From: Physcia stellaris
Taxonomy: Eukaryota > Ascomycota > Lecanoromycetes > Caliciales > Physciaceae
Direction: 5' to 3'
NCBI GenBank assembly: GCA_018902385.1
Contig: JABSSW010000073.1
Location: 116,406 to 180,405, forward strand
DNA length: 64,000 nt
Under the pieces are notes generated by a model. That model was not told the DNA's origin. It saw only the letters and a program-made list of their open reading frames with translations, and did not search any database. Below, piece after piece: positions 44,533 through 56,824 of this stretch (the first letter of the stretch is position 1; every line of letters begins with the position of its first letter). A program made the position numbers and the translations under genes.

Positions 44533-47500
44533 TTACTTTCGAAGCTTGACCATGGCATACGGCACTTCGACATCTTCTTCGGTCTCATCTTCGACTGTCA
44601 TCTCGAAGATGACATTCTTTTGGTGTTCCGGGATGGGCTTCTTGCCGATCGTTTCCACCAGTTTGCTCAACCTAATCACACATTAGCGAGCACTGCATTG
44701 TCGGGGGATACCACTTACTTGAGGGCATATCGATCTTTGAGCTTGGCTGGGCCGTAGAAGCTTGCATACAGAAGGCTGACTCCTGAGCTCAGCATCGTAA
44801 TTTTCAGTCCTTTCTCATCGAAATGATCTATAAGTTCTCGCAAGGTGATGTCGTCCACTTCAAAGCGGTCCCACAGTTTGTCGATTGTCACCTCACCCTG
44901 TTTGCCTAGATACTTGCCCTTCGGACTCTCGATTGGTTCACTGAAGCCGAAGAATGGGAGGGCCAGATTGACGAAGCCGTTCTTGTATTGTTCCAAGTCC
45001 TTCTTACCGTCGACGATCTTATACAATTCAAGAATCGCAAGTCCGGTCACAAGCGCCGTGGTGGTAGCAATGGCCGGGATGATCTTGCCAGCGATGAACT
45101 TGGTCTTGTGCCGGTCGGCTTGAGCGATCTGATAGTTCTCCGCCCGGAGATTGCTGGCCGCCGCGATGAAATCAATGTGGTGGTTGCTGTCGTCGTCCTT
45201 CTCAAACTCCACAGGCTCCATCTTAAAACCTGACAGTGATTTGGGGGGCGGCAGCTTGGAGATGAGCTCATCCAATTTCCCACTATCATCAAAATTCGAT
45301 CCTGCTGCAGCAGCATTTGGATCCGGCTCACTATCACTAGCCTGTATCTTTACTGACGAACTCGGCTTGAACTCGGGAATTATCATGTTATCCATGACTT
45401 CCTTGTAATGTTTTTCCGTGAGACCCTTGTCTGCTTCAATCCCGTAGTTGAATGCATGCAGATGTGAACCTGCAATAATATAGCCAAGATGGGTGGGGTT
45501 TTCGCTGTCGAACCTCAATGGGTTAGGAGCTCGTTTGGGCCCTGACCAGAATGGAGCACCGCTTGATGTCGTCGAGTCTTTGGGAAAGTTATATAGCAAC
45601 TGCTGAATGTCATTATTATACTCCTTTTCGAATCGTTGGCGAGCCCAAGTAATGCAGTCGTCGAAGCTTGCAGGCTTATCCGTGACCAGGTATTCCCGAA
45701 TACTTTCCAGAGTTGGTATCTCATTCCCAGACTGCTTCAGGGTAGTTCCAATGTAGTCGGGTTGTGTCAAATAGAGATTGACTGTCTCAGGAGGGCCCAC
45801 ATAATATTGCTGGAATTTTTCTTTCGCCCATGCAATGGTGTGCTCTATCTTGTTCGGAAAGCTTCTTAATGTACACATTGGAAAAGACTGCTCCGGAGGA
45901 TCTTGTGAGCTCGAGTACGATTCTGTTAGAAACGGTAGAACGACTTGGACATTCCCCTTGGTTCCGAGTGTACCACTGTCCAGAAGTGGTTTGCGGAAGA
46001 AGACACAGCGTCGGTCGACGTATTGCCTAGCATCAACATTGTCCAGAGCATTGGTAACGCCATCCAACGACTCCCAGAAGTCTTCGTTGAAGATGTGCTC
46101 TGTGTCTGGCCCTACTCTGTCTGGTAGGCACGTGATTTTCTTGGAGAGATCTGGATTCATTGCCTGAACAGCCTCAGCCGCACAGACGCTCTTCAACTTC
46201 CCAACATCTTTCGGTCGGAAGAGAAATTGTCTATTGAGGTTGCTCTTCTCAATTTGATCCATATCGGTGATGGTGATCTTGCCCTTGGGGCCTGTAGAGA
46301 GACCGATCATAGCCCAATTCTTCAACATTTCGCATCCGATAGCACCAGCCCCAACGAGGAATTCGTTGATGTTTGCAATTTTGTCCTGAAATTCCTTGCC
46401 GAAAACTGCTATTTGTCCATCATACCGACCGCCGGTAGGCTTGCAGAGCTCTTCTGACCGCTGTACCGAAGCAGGGAGAGACTCCAATGAATCGAAATAA
46501 AGCCATTGAACAACGGGGTGGAATTTCCCAGACACAGATTTCAGGACCTCCTGCGCCGCCAAACCACCAAAGAATGCTGCCATTGGAGCCAAGTCACCCC
46601 GAGCCTGATAACTTAATTCTCTTAGTAGCTTCTCGTCAAGTTCGACCTTTTCTTCGCCCTCACCAGCCAAGCCCTGAGCGTACTTGAAGACTTCTGAAGC
46701 ATCTTCATCATTATGGGCTCGGGGTAGTTGACCTTTGTGGTAATTGGCGAATTCATGAAGCGCTTGGAAGCCAATATGTAGCTGAGCCGGTCGATCAAAT
46801 TTAGCAAAGTCAGACGTTAATAATTCCGGTTTCTTTAGTTGCTCGGCCAGAGGCTGGAAGTTTATTATCTTTGGCATTTTGACCTGTGTGTAAAGCCCGC
46901 CGCTCTGGTATTGCCCCAAGCCAGAGACATCACCAATCGAGAATGTATATGGGCCTTTGACTTCAACCTTAAGGGGCTCTGCGTCATTCAAGGCCTCCAT
47001 ACCCTTGACTTCTGAAAATGTGACATAGTCTCCATCTTGCAAACCATGGCGTGTCTCATCCAAAGCTGAAACTAGACCCTCGTTGTCAATGCCTGCCACA
47101 ATACCAGAAAGAGGGTTCTCTCCTGTCGGATCAGCGCAAGCAAATTTGTCTCCAAAGTCTGTAAAGATCGACCCAAAAAGACCGAAGATGTCTGCAATAA
47201 CCACGTAGATTCCATTTTTGTGACAGTGCTCTGATATAGCGATCTGGTCCGCGAGAGATGCCCCAGTAAGCACAACCACTTGGTATTGGTTTAGCTGAGC
47301 TAGGTCGTGGGTAAGGGTTTTCGATGGGTGCACAGTGACCGGAGTATAAGCGTTTAACTCTGATACTCTAGGAACAGTGACTTCCGCTCGTGGTTTGCCA
47401 ACATCTTCTGGGTGTAGGAAGAACTGTGAAGAAAGGTCGGATGTGGTGGCGGGTTCGGGATCGAACAAGGTCAGGGATTTGACGCCGGCCAGTGCAATAT

Positions 47501-47799
47501 TCTTAGCTATACAATGTCAGCACTGGAGCCTCTGTGGTCCGAGCCTTTCACATACCTATTTCCACGCCAAGGCCCCGAAGACCAACGATCAGGACATGAG
47601 ATGCGCCCATCCGCTTCATAGCCTCGTGCCCCAGCACATACAGCTGACGGCTGTACAGTGACTCGTCGATGTCACCATTTTTCAGTTGGCCGATGTCCAT
47701 CCCCGGTCCATCTATCTCCATCTTGTTTCCCTGCAATTCAAAGTGATCGTCAGTGGAATGGTAGCTTGATGCAGGTGAATTCAAGGATAGAGCCTCCAT
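44533..47799 (-). CDS. UBA1: ubiquitin-activating enzyme E1
   Basis: Three exons (47799-47556, 47506-44719, 44671-44533) with introns of 49 and 47 nt give 1056 aa, the usual E1 length. The inactive adenylation domain starts with [16 protein letters not shown] and [13 protein letters not shown]. The active adenylation domain shows [37 protein letters not shown] and the [17 protein letters not shown] segment. The catalytic cysteine lies in [11 protein letters not shown]. The C-terminal ubiquitin-fold domain ends [12 protein letters not shown]. It activates ubiquitin with ATP and loads it onto E2 enzymes, so it feeds all ubiquitin ligases including the RAD18 encoded in this window. All key motifs are present. 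Confidence 0.97.
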
Positions 47800-48686
47800 G
47801 GCGAACGGTAAATTTGCAGGCAGCTGTGCAGTTTATGTAGGGAGGTATTTGTGGAGAAAGCTAACGAGGCGAACGACAGCCTTTCACGAACAGCTGTGAC
47901 TCCAAGTGTAATCAGTCATCATGGTCTTCACTTACTGTCATAATCTTCTTCTCTGGTCGAATGTGTTCGTCAGAGGCTTTTCTCTTACCCAGTTTGGGCA
48001 CCTCTGGTATGTCGACGTGGGAGGGAATGGTGAGTGAATGGGGGTTGCTTGCACGAAGCAAGCAAACGTTGGTGAAGTAAGGCAGTGCGCTCCTTAGTGG
48101 GATGAGATCATGTAAGACCTGAATTCGAAATTCGCGGATAATTAGGAGCTCGTGGTTGCCGGTTTTCGAGTTCGTTCACAACACAGCTTTTGAGGAAAAC
48201 AAAGTTGGAAAAAGCAGGTACGATGCGAAGAGATGTAACGGATCAGATAACACGCTGAATGAATATAAAAACAGAGAGCTTTGGACCATGTAGCAGCGTT
48301 TCAAGGCAGGCGTTACTGTCAGAGCCCGGAAATGCCCAGACAATCGGCGGATAGGGCCGCCTGGTCCGCTGCAGGGGCTCCACAGGCTTCACATGTGATC
48401 CAGGGTTTGAATTGGAAGCTTCTCTCGATCAAGCTACGCCAGTCGGAGGACCGTGGATTGCAGAGTCTGATCATTCGCAGCCAGCAGCCTCCGACCCCGT
48501 CATAGTAGCTCTGACACGCATAGACAGCTCGCCCAACTCTTGTCTTTGCAGTCATGATCCCAAGAGACAATCGACTCGCCAAATGCTGAAGCAAGAGCCA
48601 TCGCGCGCGCCAACTTGTTACGTTGAAGCCACACTTAAGACGCCCGGATCTAGTTTCGCATACCCCTTCGAATACACTCGGAAGTC
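47800..48686. other. divergent intergenic region (UBA1 / GH125)
   Basis: About 890 bp holding two divergent promoters. Open stretches at 48281-48690 on both strands overlap and carry no domain. Confidence 0.4.
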
Positions 48687-50419
48687 ATGATATTTTTAGG
48701 TACTTTTCTGCTTACTGCAAGTTGTCTTATCGCCAGCGTCAATGGGAAAGGTAGCCAGGAGCCATTGATAGGGAACGAGGAGCAAGGAAGATACAAGAAA
48801 GCATGCCCGGATTACAGACATTATGCAGTGATTGCTCAGTACGTTTTTCGACGTCATCCCCGCTTTACTATGCTGATGCTTTCGCAGTCGACCATACAGT
48901 GATGGTCCTTTAGCGTTGCCATTCCAAAGACCCGATATCCACTGCCGGACCTTCCATTCTCCAACCGTCGAGAAAGTCATCGCCCATGTCACATCCCGTA
49001 TGGAAGACAAAGACCTTGCAAGGATCTTCGAAAATGCATTCCCGAACACGTTGGACACAACGATACGATGGCATGTAGACGGGTCGGGGAAAAAAGAGAG
49101 AAAGTATACCTCGAGTTGGGGTCAATGGGATGGGGCCCAGAGCTTTGTCGTGACTGGAGACATCAACGCTGAATGGCTGAGGGATTCTACAAATCAATTG
49201 CTGCAGTATCAAGGTCTTGCAAAGAAAGAGAAGAAGCTCGAGAACCTCATTCTGGGAGCGATCAATACTCAGGCCGAGTACGTAATAGAGTCGCCATACT
49301 GCAATGCATTTCAACCGCCTCCGCCAAGTCATGGGCCACCGGTAGGGAACGGTCAAGATGATGCGGTACATCCAGCTTACGAACCTTCGAGGGTGTTTGA
49401 ATGTAAATGGGAGGTCGATTCGCTGGCTCATTTCCTCGCGCTAGGCAATCAATTCCACAAGAGTACGGGATCAAAGGCATACCTACGGGATCGATATTAC
49501 ACCGCTCTTGAGACTGTCCTAGAGGTGCTTGATGAGCAGTCTAAGCCCACATTCGATCCCGAGACGAGTAAGTTTCAAAGACCCGAGTATACCTTTCGAC
49601 GGACTACAAACTCAGCAACAGAGACACTCAACCTAGGCGGCGTGGGAAATCCTCTCGCCAACGGTACTGGCCTTATTCGAAGCTCCTTTCGTCCCAGTGA
49701 TGATGCAACGATCCTACAATTCCTTATTCCGGCTAACGCCCAGATATCCGTCGAGCTCAAGCGAACTTCTGACATTGTGAAAGCGGCCGGTAAGAAAGCC
49801 TTAGCGGCCAGGCTTCTGGAACGGGCACAAAGCATCAACAAAGGTGTCTGGGAGCACGGTGTCGTAAACCACAAGAAATATGGGGAAGTCTTTGCCTTTG
49901 AAGTAGATGGCTACGGATCAGCCATCATCATGGATGACGCCAACATACCTTCCTTACTGGCACTGCCTCTCCTCGGCTTCTGCGATGTTGATGACAAAGT
50001 CTATCAAAATACCAGGAAGATGATATTGGATAAAGCTGGAAATCCGTACTACTTGACTGGACGGGCTTTCGCTGGCGTAGGCGGTCCACATATCGGACTA
50101 CAATATGCCTGGCCGATGAGCAGGCTGGTCGAGGCCATGACGAGTAATGATGACGACGAAATCATGGATGCTCTGCACGCCGTTAAAGGTGCAAGCCAGC
50201 TCGGCCTTGTTCATGAGAGTGTCAATGTCGATAGAATCACTGATTATACGAGTGAGTCCGTTTTCCCATGGGCAATTTCATAGTACTGACTGGATTCCAG
50301 GGAGTTGGTTTGCCTGGGCAAATTCTGTCTTTGCGCAAACGATCCTCAACGTGGCTGCAAGAAAGCCAGATTTATTGTTCGGCAAGAACGCCGAGCCCTT
50401 CGTACTCGAAGAAATCTGA
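48687..50419 (+). CDS. GH125 exo-alpha-1,6-mannosidase
   Basis: Three exons (48687-48838, 48888-50251, 50301-50419) with introns of 49 nt give 544 aa. The N-terminus is a signal peptide (MIFLGTFLLTASCLIASVNG). Family landmarks are RPYSDGPLALPFQRP, VTGDINAEWLRDSTNQLLQY, FECKWEVDSLAHFL, IMDDANIPSLLALPLLGF, GPHIGLQYAWPMS and the end SWFAWANSVFAQTIL. GH125 enzymes (formerly DUF1237, related to fission yeast Mug157) remove alpha-1,6-linked mannose with inversion. Secretory targeting is predicted from the signal peptide. The gene is convergent with PDX3, 134 bp away. Confidence 0.93.
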
Positions 50420-50553
50420 GGACTGAAGCGTGGTTGCAACAAGGCGTTTGGTGTATATGGTTGCTTTGAGATACCACTGTTGCGTATAGAGGGCATGGAC
50501 ATACTACAAAGCAATTCTCATTCACATCTTCAATCCCTCTCCCGCTCTCCCCA

Positions 50554-51436
50554 CTACGGACTCAACCGCTCAACCTTCCACTCCCCCTCCCGCCCCTCCC
50601 CCCCAACAAGCAGGTACCTAAACCGATCATGCAGCCGACTCTCCCTCCCCTGCCAAAACTCCACCATCCCGGGCTTCACCCTCAACCCGCCCCAAAACTC
50701 CGGCACCGGAATCTCCTCATCGCTCTTCCCCTCCCACCTTACCTCCTGCTCCCGTACCTGCCCCTCCAAAACCTCCCTCCCCCCCAGCACAGCAGACTGC
50801 CGACTCGCCCACGCCCCAATCTTACTGCCCCGCGCCCTCACACTAAAATACACCTGACTCTCCGCCCTACTCAACCGCTCGACCGGCCCCTCCACCCTTA
50901 CCTGCCTTTCCTGCTCGCGCCACCAGAACGCGAGGCTCGCTTGAGGGTTACTTGCCACATCTGCCGCCTTGCGACTGGTGCCCCAGTTGCTGTACACGAC
51001 GAAGCCTGTGCTGTCGAGTTCCTTGAGGTAGACGTAGCGCGAGCTGACGCTGCCGGAGGGGAGAGCGGCGGTGGAGAGGCAGACGGTTTCGGGTTGGTAA
51101 ACGCCCGAGTGCTGGGCGGTGCGGAACCAGGTGTGGAATTGGGTGAAGGGGGAGGGGGAGAGTTGGTGCAGGTCTAGGGTGCCTTTTCGGTACTGCTCGG
51201 CTTGGGCGGAGGTGTTTTGGCCTGCTGGGGCGACTGCGGGAAGGGGGGTTTTAGCTGTGTTTTGGATGGGGTGGGGTGGGGAGGGGAGGTGTATGGGAGA
51301 TGGGGGAGGGGAGGGAACGCACGGGAGGCATACAGATTAGCTTGTCTTTCGCTGCCTGCTGAGCGGGGTGCGGCGACGAGGTGGACATGATGCGGATATG
51401 GCGCTGGCGGAGGCGTAGGCGGAGGATGGTGCGCAT
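50554..51436 (-). CDS. PDX3: pyridoxamine 5'-phosphate oxidase
   Basis: Two exons: 51436 (or 51388) to 51334 and 51233-50554, with a 100-nt intron (GTATGC...CCGCAG); 260 or 244 aa. The start at 51388 (MSTSSPHPAQQAAKDKL) resembles cytosolic forms. The upstream ATG adds an Arg-rich MRTILRLRLRQRHIRI leader that could target mitochondria. Core motifs: YRKGTLDLHQLSPSPFTQF, SSRYVYLKELDSTGFVVYSN, ASLAFWWREQERQVRVEG, GAWASRQSAVL and the C-terminal VEFWQGRESRLHDRFRYL, which binds FMN and substrate. The enzyme oxidises pyridoxine or pyridoxamine 5'-phosphate to pyridoxal 5'-phosphate. The coding sequence is strikingly purine-rich compared with its neighbours. Confidence 0.93.
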
Positions 51437-51929
51437 TAATCGACTGTGGACGGTGGAATTGTAATGCGAAGGAAAGCTCAAGTAGTGACACCCAGATGCC
51501 TTCATTCACCACACTAAACCCTCCCAGCTTTCCGCAACTCTCCCCTCGAACCTCCCGTAAAGTTGCGTAAAGTTGCTTTCCCTAAACCGGGTTTCTGGAG
51601 CTCGGCCGTCGGAGCTCTCGTTGCACGGAATAAGCAGGGAGCTCTGGAGGCCTTTCCCGAAGGAGTTGTCGGTCCGCTTTCGAGGCTTTTGAGGGAGGAA
51701 ACCTCGATGTGGTGTAGCGCGTCCGGAGTTCTCCCGGCGGTTAGGGCGGATTTTTTGCTGGGTCGAGATGATCGCACATTTATATCGGATCGAATTCCTC
51801 ACAACGCCTGGAATTATATTATTGCATAGCCACAACCTCTGGCTCGCGTCCGCAAACCTCATCACCACCCCCATCCCCCTACTTCCACCCGCTACAGCTC
51901 CCGCCACACCATTCAACCCACCCACAACA
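51437..51929. other. divergent intergenic region (PDX3 / unknown gene)
   Basis: About 490 bp with the two divergent promoters. An in-frame ATG at 51768 could extend the next gene upstream, but the sequence between there and 51930 does not look conserved. Confidence 0.35.
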
Positions 51930-52478
51930 ATGCCCAAAGCTCATAACCCTCCCTACGCCATTCACTCACGAACAATGCCCCCGCACCCCTCCCTCCACCC
52001 CCGCTCCCGCCTCACAACCTCCCTCTTCACCAGCACGCTCTTGCTCTCCTTCCTCGTCGTCGGCATGCCGCACATACTGCCCTGTCCCCGGCCGCGGGTG
52101 GAGTATTCTGATGAGGACCCGCGCTGCCGGCGGAAGAAGTCTGGTTCGCAATCATATCGTGTCGTGGACGAGCAGGGGTTGGAGGAGAGCTTAAGGAGGG
52201 GGCAGGGGCCAGATGACGAATCAAGGAACACGCAGGGGCAGCGGCTAGATGAGAGATTAAAACCCCAGCTGGAGGATACCATCTGCGGCGCAAAAGGCAG
52301 GATGGATGTTGCGAGGATGGAATTAGATAGGGGGAGGGAGAGAGAAGAGATGGAAGCCAGAAGAGAGGTGAGCGAGAGGAGGAGAAGGGGGCATGAGTGT
52401 CCGGTGCCGAAGCCGGGGGCTGGGTTGGGGCGCTGTTGGGGTTTCGAGAGGGCAGGGGGAAGGAGATGGGGAGAGTGA
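51930..52478 (+). CDS. uncharacterised membrane-anchored small protein
   Basis: A frame of 182 aa from ATG 51930; ATG 51768 and 51975 are alternatives. A basic N-terminus (RSRLTTSLFTSTLLLSFLVVG) forms one hydrophobic segment, followed by HILPCPRPRVEYSDEDPRC, a strongly charged Arg/Glu-rich helix, and a C-terminal HECPVPKPGAGLGRCWGFE. I have seen a CPVPKP-G ending in small fungal proteins with one transmembrane segment, but know no function. The Cys-Pro pairs on both sides of the charged helix could be metal- or disulfide-bonding (speculative). No intron is needed. Confidence 0.55.
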   Translation: MPKAHNPPYAIHSRTMPPHPSLHPRSRLTTSLFTSTLLLSFLVVGMPHILPCPRPRVEYSDEDPRCRRKKSGSQSYRVVDEQGLEESLRRGQGPDDESRNTQGQRLDERLKPQLEDTICGAKGRMDVARMELDRGREREEMEARREVSERRRRGHECPVPKPGAGLGRCWGFERAGGRRWGE

Positions 52479-54583
52479 GAGGCGTGAGGAGTGAGAAGGG
52501 GGTGAGGAGGGTGGGAGATAAGAGCGGGTGAACCGGGGAAGGGAGAATTTGGGTGGGTGAAGGGGGGAGGGAGTGAAGATGTGTGTATCTGTGAGGGATG
52601 GAGAGAGGGTGTATATACGGGTCTCAGGCATTGGGGAAGGGGGTTGTGTTCGAAGGCGTTTATGGGAATGGTAGCTTTTGGAGCTACTTATGGTTATGGC
52701 CAAGCTACAATCATGCATCGACACGGTTCGCCTTCTTGGTGCTATCTACCTCGAAGCAGAATCAAGCGCAAATCGTGGTGTTGGGGAGATTTCATTCATC
52801 GGCCCTAACTTGTCCCTCCTCTAACTAGGGTGGCGCAGTGTATACAGGTAAGGTACAGCTGCAGATCCGCGTATTGGAACACAGTTCTCATGTCTTTGAT
52901 GCTTTATTTTCCAAGGAATATCCGAAATAACATCTATGGTGCCATCCCAACCATTACCACCGTGGAGAATGACGTGGATTAACATAACGATAGCGAAGTC
53001 GCCATTCATCTTTTCGTCCTCATCTCCGTAGTTGATATCTACTACCAATCTACCTTCCTTCCCCTCCCCGTCTAAACAACAATACCCAAGGCACTAAACA
53101 TCTCATATCCTACCCCTATCCCATTCCCCTTTCGATCGACGCCCACATAGAAAGGAGCCCTATCACCCCACTCGTCCCAGAATAGCGAAGGATCAGAAAT
53201 GCACGCTGACGATGGAAATGGAAAAGGTTAATATGCACTTACCCTCCCCAGCTAGGTGGAATATATGATGGATTTGATTCGGAACAAGCGGTTCTAGTTG
53301 GCGGTCTTCGATGGGGTGTCTACTTTCGATCTCTTGAGGGGGGGATATACTAGCCGGGGGTCTCCGGTGTTTTTTTGGAGATTGTGGGGTGGCGTTGAGA
53401 TGTTGTGGCCATTGTTGTGCTTGCTGGTGCTAGTTGATGTTTAATTGAGGAGTTTGGTGGAGGGAAGCTTCCAAGCTGTAGCGTCGTTGATTTTAACCAC
53501 ACTCAACAACTTCAGGCGATCGAGATTTGTATAAGCTCGTCGGATCTCGTGTCTTGACTGAGCGTCGTGACTGTTGTAGTGTTTCGGCGATTGACTGTAA
53601 ATACAATTTCATGGCTTTGGCGGAATCCCTGCTTCCAACGGCTTTAGCTCACAAATTCGATATTGAGGTTCCCAAAATTTTGCGTCGAGTGTCCAGGGAG
53701 TCTTGGCCAATGTTGGGATTCGCGAGAAGTCGTTGATTAATTCTCACCATCACAAGAGAGTGAAACTTAAATCGAAACTCTCCATATAAGTGCCCATGAT
53801 CAAATCTCGTGTGCAAAGCTGCGAGTCCGTATAAGTTGAGTGAATGAACGCAAAATCAGCTTGGCCTTCAAGCACCATGAAGCAGAAACCTCACTTTAGG
53901 TTTTAGCAATAACTCCGTTGAAAGCAGTATCTGGCCCAGATCTGGGCCCAGTGTCTATTTCCGATCCTATCGATCAGAGAAACTTCAGTTGAGGTTTCAG
54001 CGACTTTCATTGAATCTCTGGTCTCGATCGAAGTCGGGGAAGCGTCATCTGAATCGTCCACGCCATGGTGACTTTGGGAATCTGAGGACTTTCTTCAGAT
54101 TCCCATGAATGTCGTGTGTCTCGATCGGAGTCAGGGAATCAATTTCCAATCAACACCACGGTCTCCATTCATAGAAATATCGCGGGATTTCGACGATCGA
54201 GCCAGAGAAACCTGGATCCGGGTTTACGGCGGAAAGGATCACATTTTCGTACCTCGCCCCGCGGTTGGGAAATCGTGAAAGGTACCGCGGATCAAGGCGT
54301 GTAAGCGGAGTCGAAAATGCTCTGTTTTCGACAATCTAGAGTTGAGAATCCCAAAAAGAGTTTTTTGTGTCGAACGCCGAGTCCCGACAGCGGCTGGGAG
54401 CACGTGAGGGGTGCTGAGTACCATGGAGCACGAAAGCGTTTATACTGCGTGGGAATTCCTCGGCTTTCGATGGTCGCCTTGAGAAAACCTAAATCGAGGT
54501 TCCCATATTGTGGCAGAATGTAGTACGTCAGCCGGAGCACGGAAAGCGGTGCATTGACTGAGCTTGCCACCCCCAGCGCTATC
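52479..54583. other. 2.1-kb gene-poor region with degenerate repeats
   Basis: No gene is supported. From about 53650 to 54500 a roughly 23-bp semi-palindromic word of the type AAACCT-n-AGGTTT recurs (near 53660, 53888, 53984, 54208 and 54485), and 'gtctcgatcg-agtc-ggga' occurs at about 54031 and 54118. Open stretches here are short and unsupported. Confidence 0.45.
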
Positions 54584-55974
54584 TTACGCCCACATCACCC
54601 ACCCTCCACAGGACCCCTGGACCACACTCACAGGCATCGGCCACACACGCCAGTACCCCAGCTCCCGGAAGGGCGGCACGATCAGCGGCAAACTTACGCA
54701 CAGCCACGCAATCACCCAAACCAGCACGCCCATCCTCATCGCCCTCCTCTCGGTCCCTATCCCCGGGAACAAGTACCCCCACGCCTGCGCCCCCAAAACC
54801 TCAAGCCCAAACCCCAGCACCTGCACCCAAAAGAAAGCCCCAATCCACAACCTCATCTCCATCGCGCCCATACCCGTGTTGAGTGGTTTCGGCGGGATCA
54901 GACCCATATGCACGATCCCGCTGAACCCGAACGCCGACACCGTAACCAGCGCCCAGCGAGCCCAGCCCTGCCATCCCCGCTTTCCTTCCCTTCCTCCGTT
55001 CTCCAAGCCAAGGGCATCAGCGAGCGCCCGTCCGGGCGTACTGACGACCTGCCGACTCATCTGGTGCCACCACTCGCCCCACAACCCCGCAGCCCGTGGA
55101 GCGAGACGGCGGAAAAGGGCCCGAAGAAGGAGGGCCAGGTGTGTGGCGACCATTCGTCTGGAAGGAGAGTGGGGAAGAGATAGTTGAGGCCGATGACGGG
55201 GAGGACGGGGAGGTGGAAGAGGCAGGGATTAGGGCGTAGATCTGGGAGGCGAGGATGGTGGTGCGGAAGAGGCGGGGTAAGATGGTTTGCAGTAGGACTG
55301 GGAAAGGGGATGAGGGGGAAAGGAAGGGGAGGGGAGAAGAGATGGGGAGAGGGGAGTGGAAGTAGGGGTCTAGGTGCGCGTACGATGAAGTTAGGTCGAG
55401 GATTAGATAGCCGGTGATGATCTGGCGCAAGGCGTAGAGGGCGAAAGTGCGGCGTGAAGCGTTGTTAGGCGGTGGAAGGTGGGCGTCGTGAGCTCGGTCG
55501 TTGACTTTCCAATTCGTGAGGCGAATTGAGAGGACAAGGGTGCCTACCCAGGAGATGCGAGGGCGGAGAGTTCGGGGGTAGGGTTCTTCCAATGTTTCCG
55601 ATTGGATCTCATCTTCTGGATTTTTCCTATCTGAGATGAATTTTGGGCTGAGCTGCCTCTTGATAGTATGAATGCGTCTGAAATCCCTCCTTGGATCTTT
55701 AAGCGCCAAGAGCGTCAAACTCCACAACGTTAGATTTACAGAAATGACGTCTATGCTCTCCCATTTGCCTCCATGACCGGAGCTGGAGAGCATAGATGAT
55801 TGGAAGGAAGAGGGAGTAAAGGACTCGGTGAGAAAGTATTGACGGCGGAATTAGGAGAGATGTAGGAAGTAAGAAGAGAGCGAGAAGGTAGCTGACATTG
55901 TTGGGTCCTGGTACGATGCTCGTGGTAAGATGATTGTAAAAGTGAACTATCTGGTCTGTATCAGGTAGAGGCAT
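54584..55974 (-). pseudogene. wax-synthase-like membrane O-acyltransferase, frame-broken
   Basis: Starting at ATG 55974 (MPLPDTDQIVHFYNHLT) the hydrophobic protein reads through PSILSHRVLYSLFLPIIYAL, then must change frame near 55760-55772 to continue as GKWESIDVISVNLTLWSLTL and LKDPRRDFRRI. It changes again near 55222-55229 to give GLNYLFPTLLPDEW and TWPSFFGPFSAVSLHGL, and near 55083-55092 to give LWGEWWHQMSRQ. The last part has several membrane segments (ALVTVSAFGFSGIVHMGLI). The W-G-x-x-W-H-Q motif and the overall order are those of fungal wax-synthase/MBOAT-like acyltransferases that esterify alcohols or secondary metabolites. Two breaks look like single missing bases in C or G runs. Whether this is decay or assembly error is open. 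It lies next to the AT-rich block that starts at 56129. Confidence 0.65.
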
Positions 55975-56128
55975 TGAATGTAGAGTTTGATGGTGCTGGA
56001 TGTGTTAGATTCGATATTTGCCACGATGTCTCGTAAGTATCATCACTGCGGATGATGACGAATCAAAAGCTTCTTTCGAATTTCTAGCTCCAAGCTAGGC
56101 CAGATTAGGGAAATTTTTCTTTTGTATT

Positions 56129-56350
56129 AGAAAATGGGATTCCTAGCAATACGCAGAAACTGCAGAATAGATCACTAATAAAAAATGTAACGTGAATTTG
56201 ATCGAATGATTCTGAAAATGCTTGTTACATTTATTTACAAATGTGTTACGAACGATTTTTTAATAAATTTATTGTCAAGCAATTAAAATGCGTCACGTGA
56301 CGTTTCGTTTATTGATCAATTATCAGTTTTTTCGTTTTTTTTTTCTAACA
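56129..56350 (-). repeat. LTR-like end of a second Copia-like element
   Basis: 222 bp, the same length as the LTRs at 6108 and 9686. It starts AGAAAA (plus strand) and ends with CTAACA, and shares 'gttac', 'cacgtg' and 'caat-atca-tttttt' landmarks in the same order. The sequence just inside ('cataacaaaatgctgttttc') matches 'catagcaaaatgctgtcttc' at 6339. The left flank GTATT (56124-56128) would be the target duplication. Confidence 0.6.
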
Positions 56351-56824
56351 GTTTTTTCGCATAACAAAATGCTGTTTTCAACATCATTTTCAAATCGTTT
56401 CTAAAAACATGCAAATAACAAGTTCATATTTTTAATAATTTTGATATCAAATTTTGAATCAAATGAATTGAATTTGAATTGAACAAACAGAAAATCTATT
56501 AACGAATGAATGAAAAAATTCTGAAAACAAAAAAATAAAATCAATATTGTCAAACGATTTTCACATGCAAATGTCTGATTTGGCAAATTCGAAATGTCGA
56601 AATCGTATTGTGTTTCGAAATTTTCGATTTTGAACGTTTCGAGATTTTGCAAAATGTCGATTTACGTAATTTTGATTTGTATAAAATTTTGACTGATTTC
56701 GTTAATGATAATTAATCGAATTCGAATTGTATGATATTCATTGTTCGAAACGATTTATTGATTTGTTGTTTCTTATTTATTTTTCGCATAATTTTTTTTC
56801 TGATTCGTCGTAAATTTCGAAACA

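Noticed and set aside
47040-47840. Plus-strand frames opposite UBA1
   Set aside because: Shadows of the UBA1 coding sequence.
54554-55187. Long Pro/His-rich plus-strand frames
   Set aside because: They are antisense shadows of the GC-rich acyltransferase gene.
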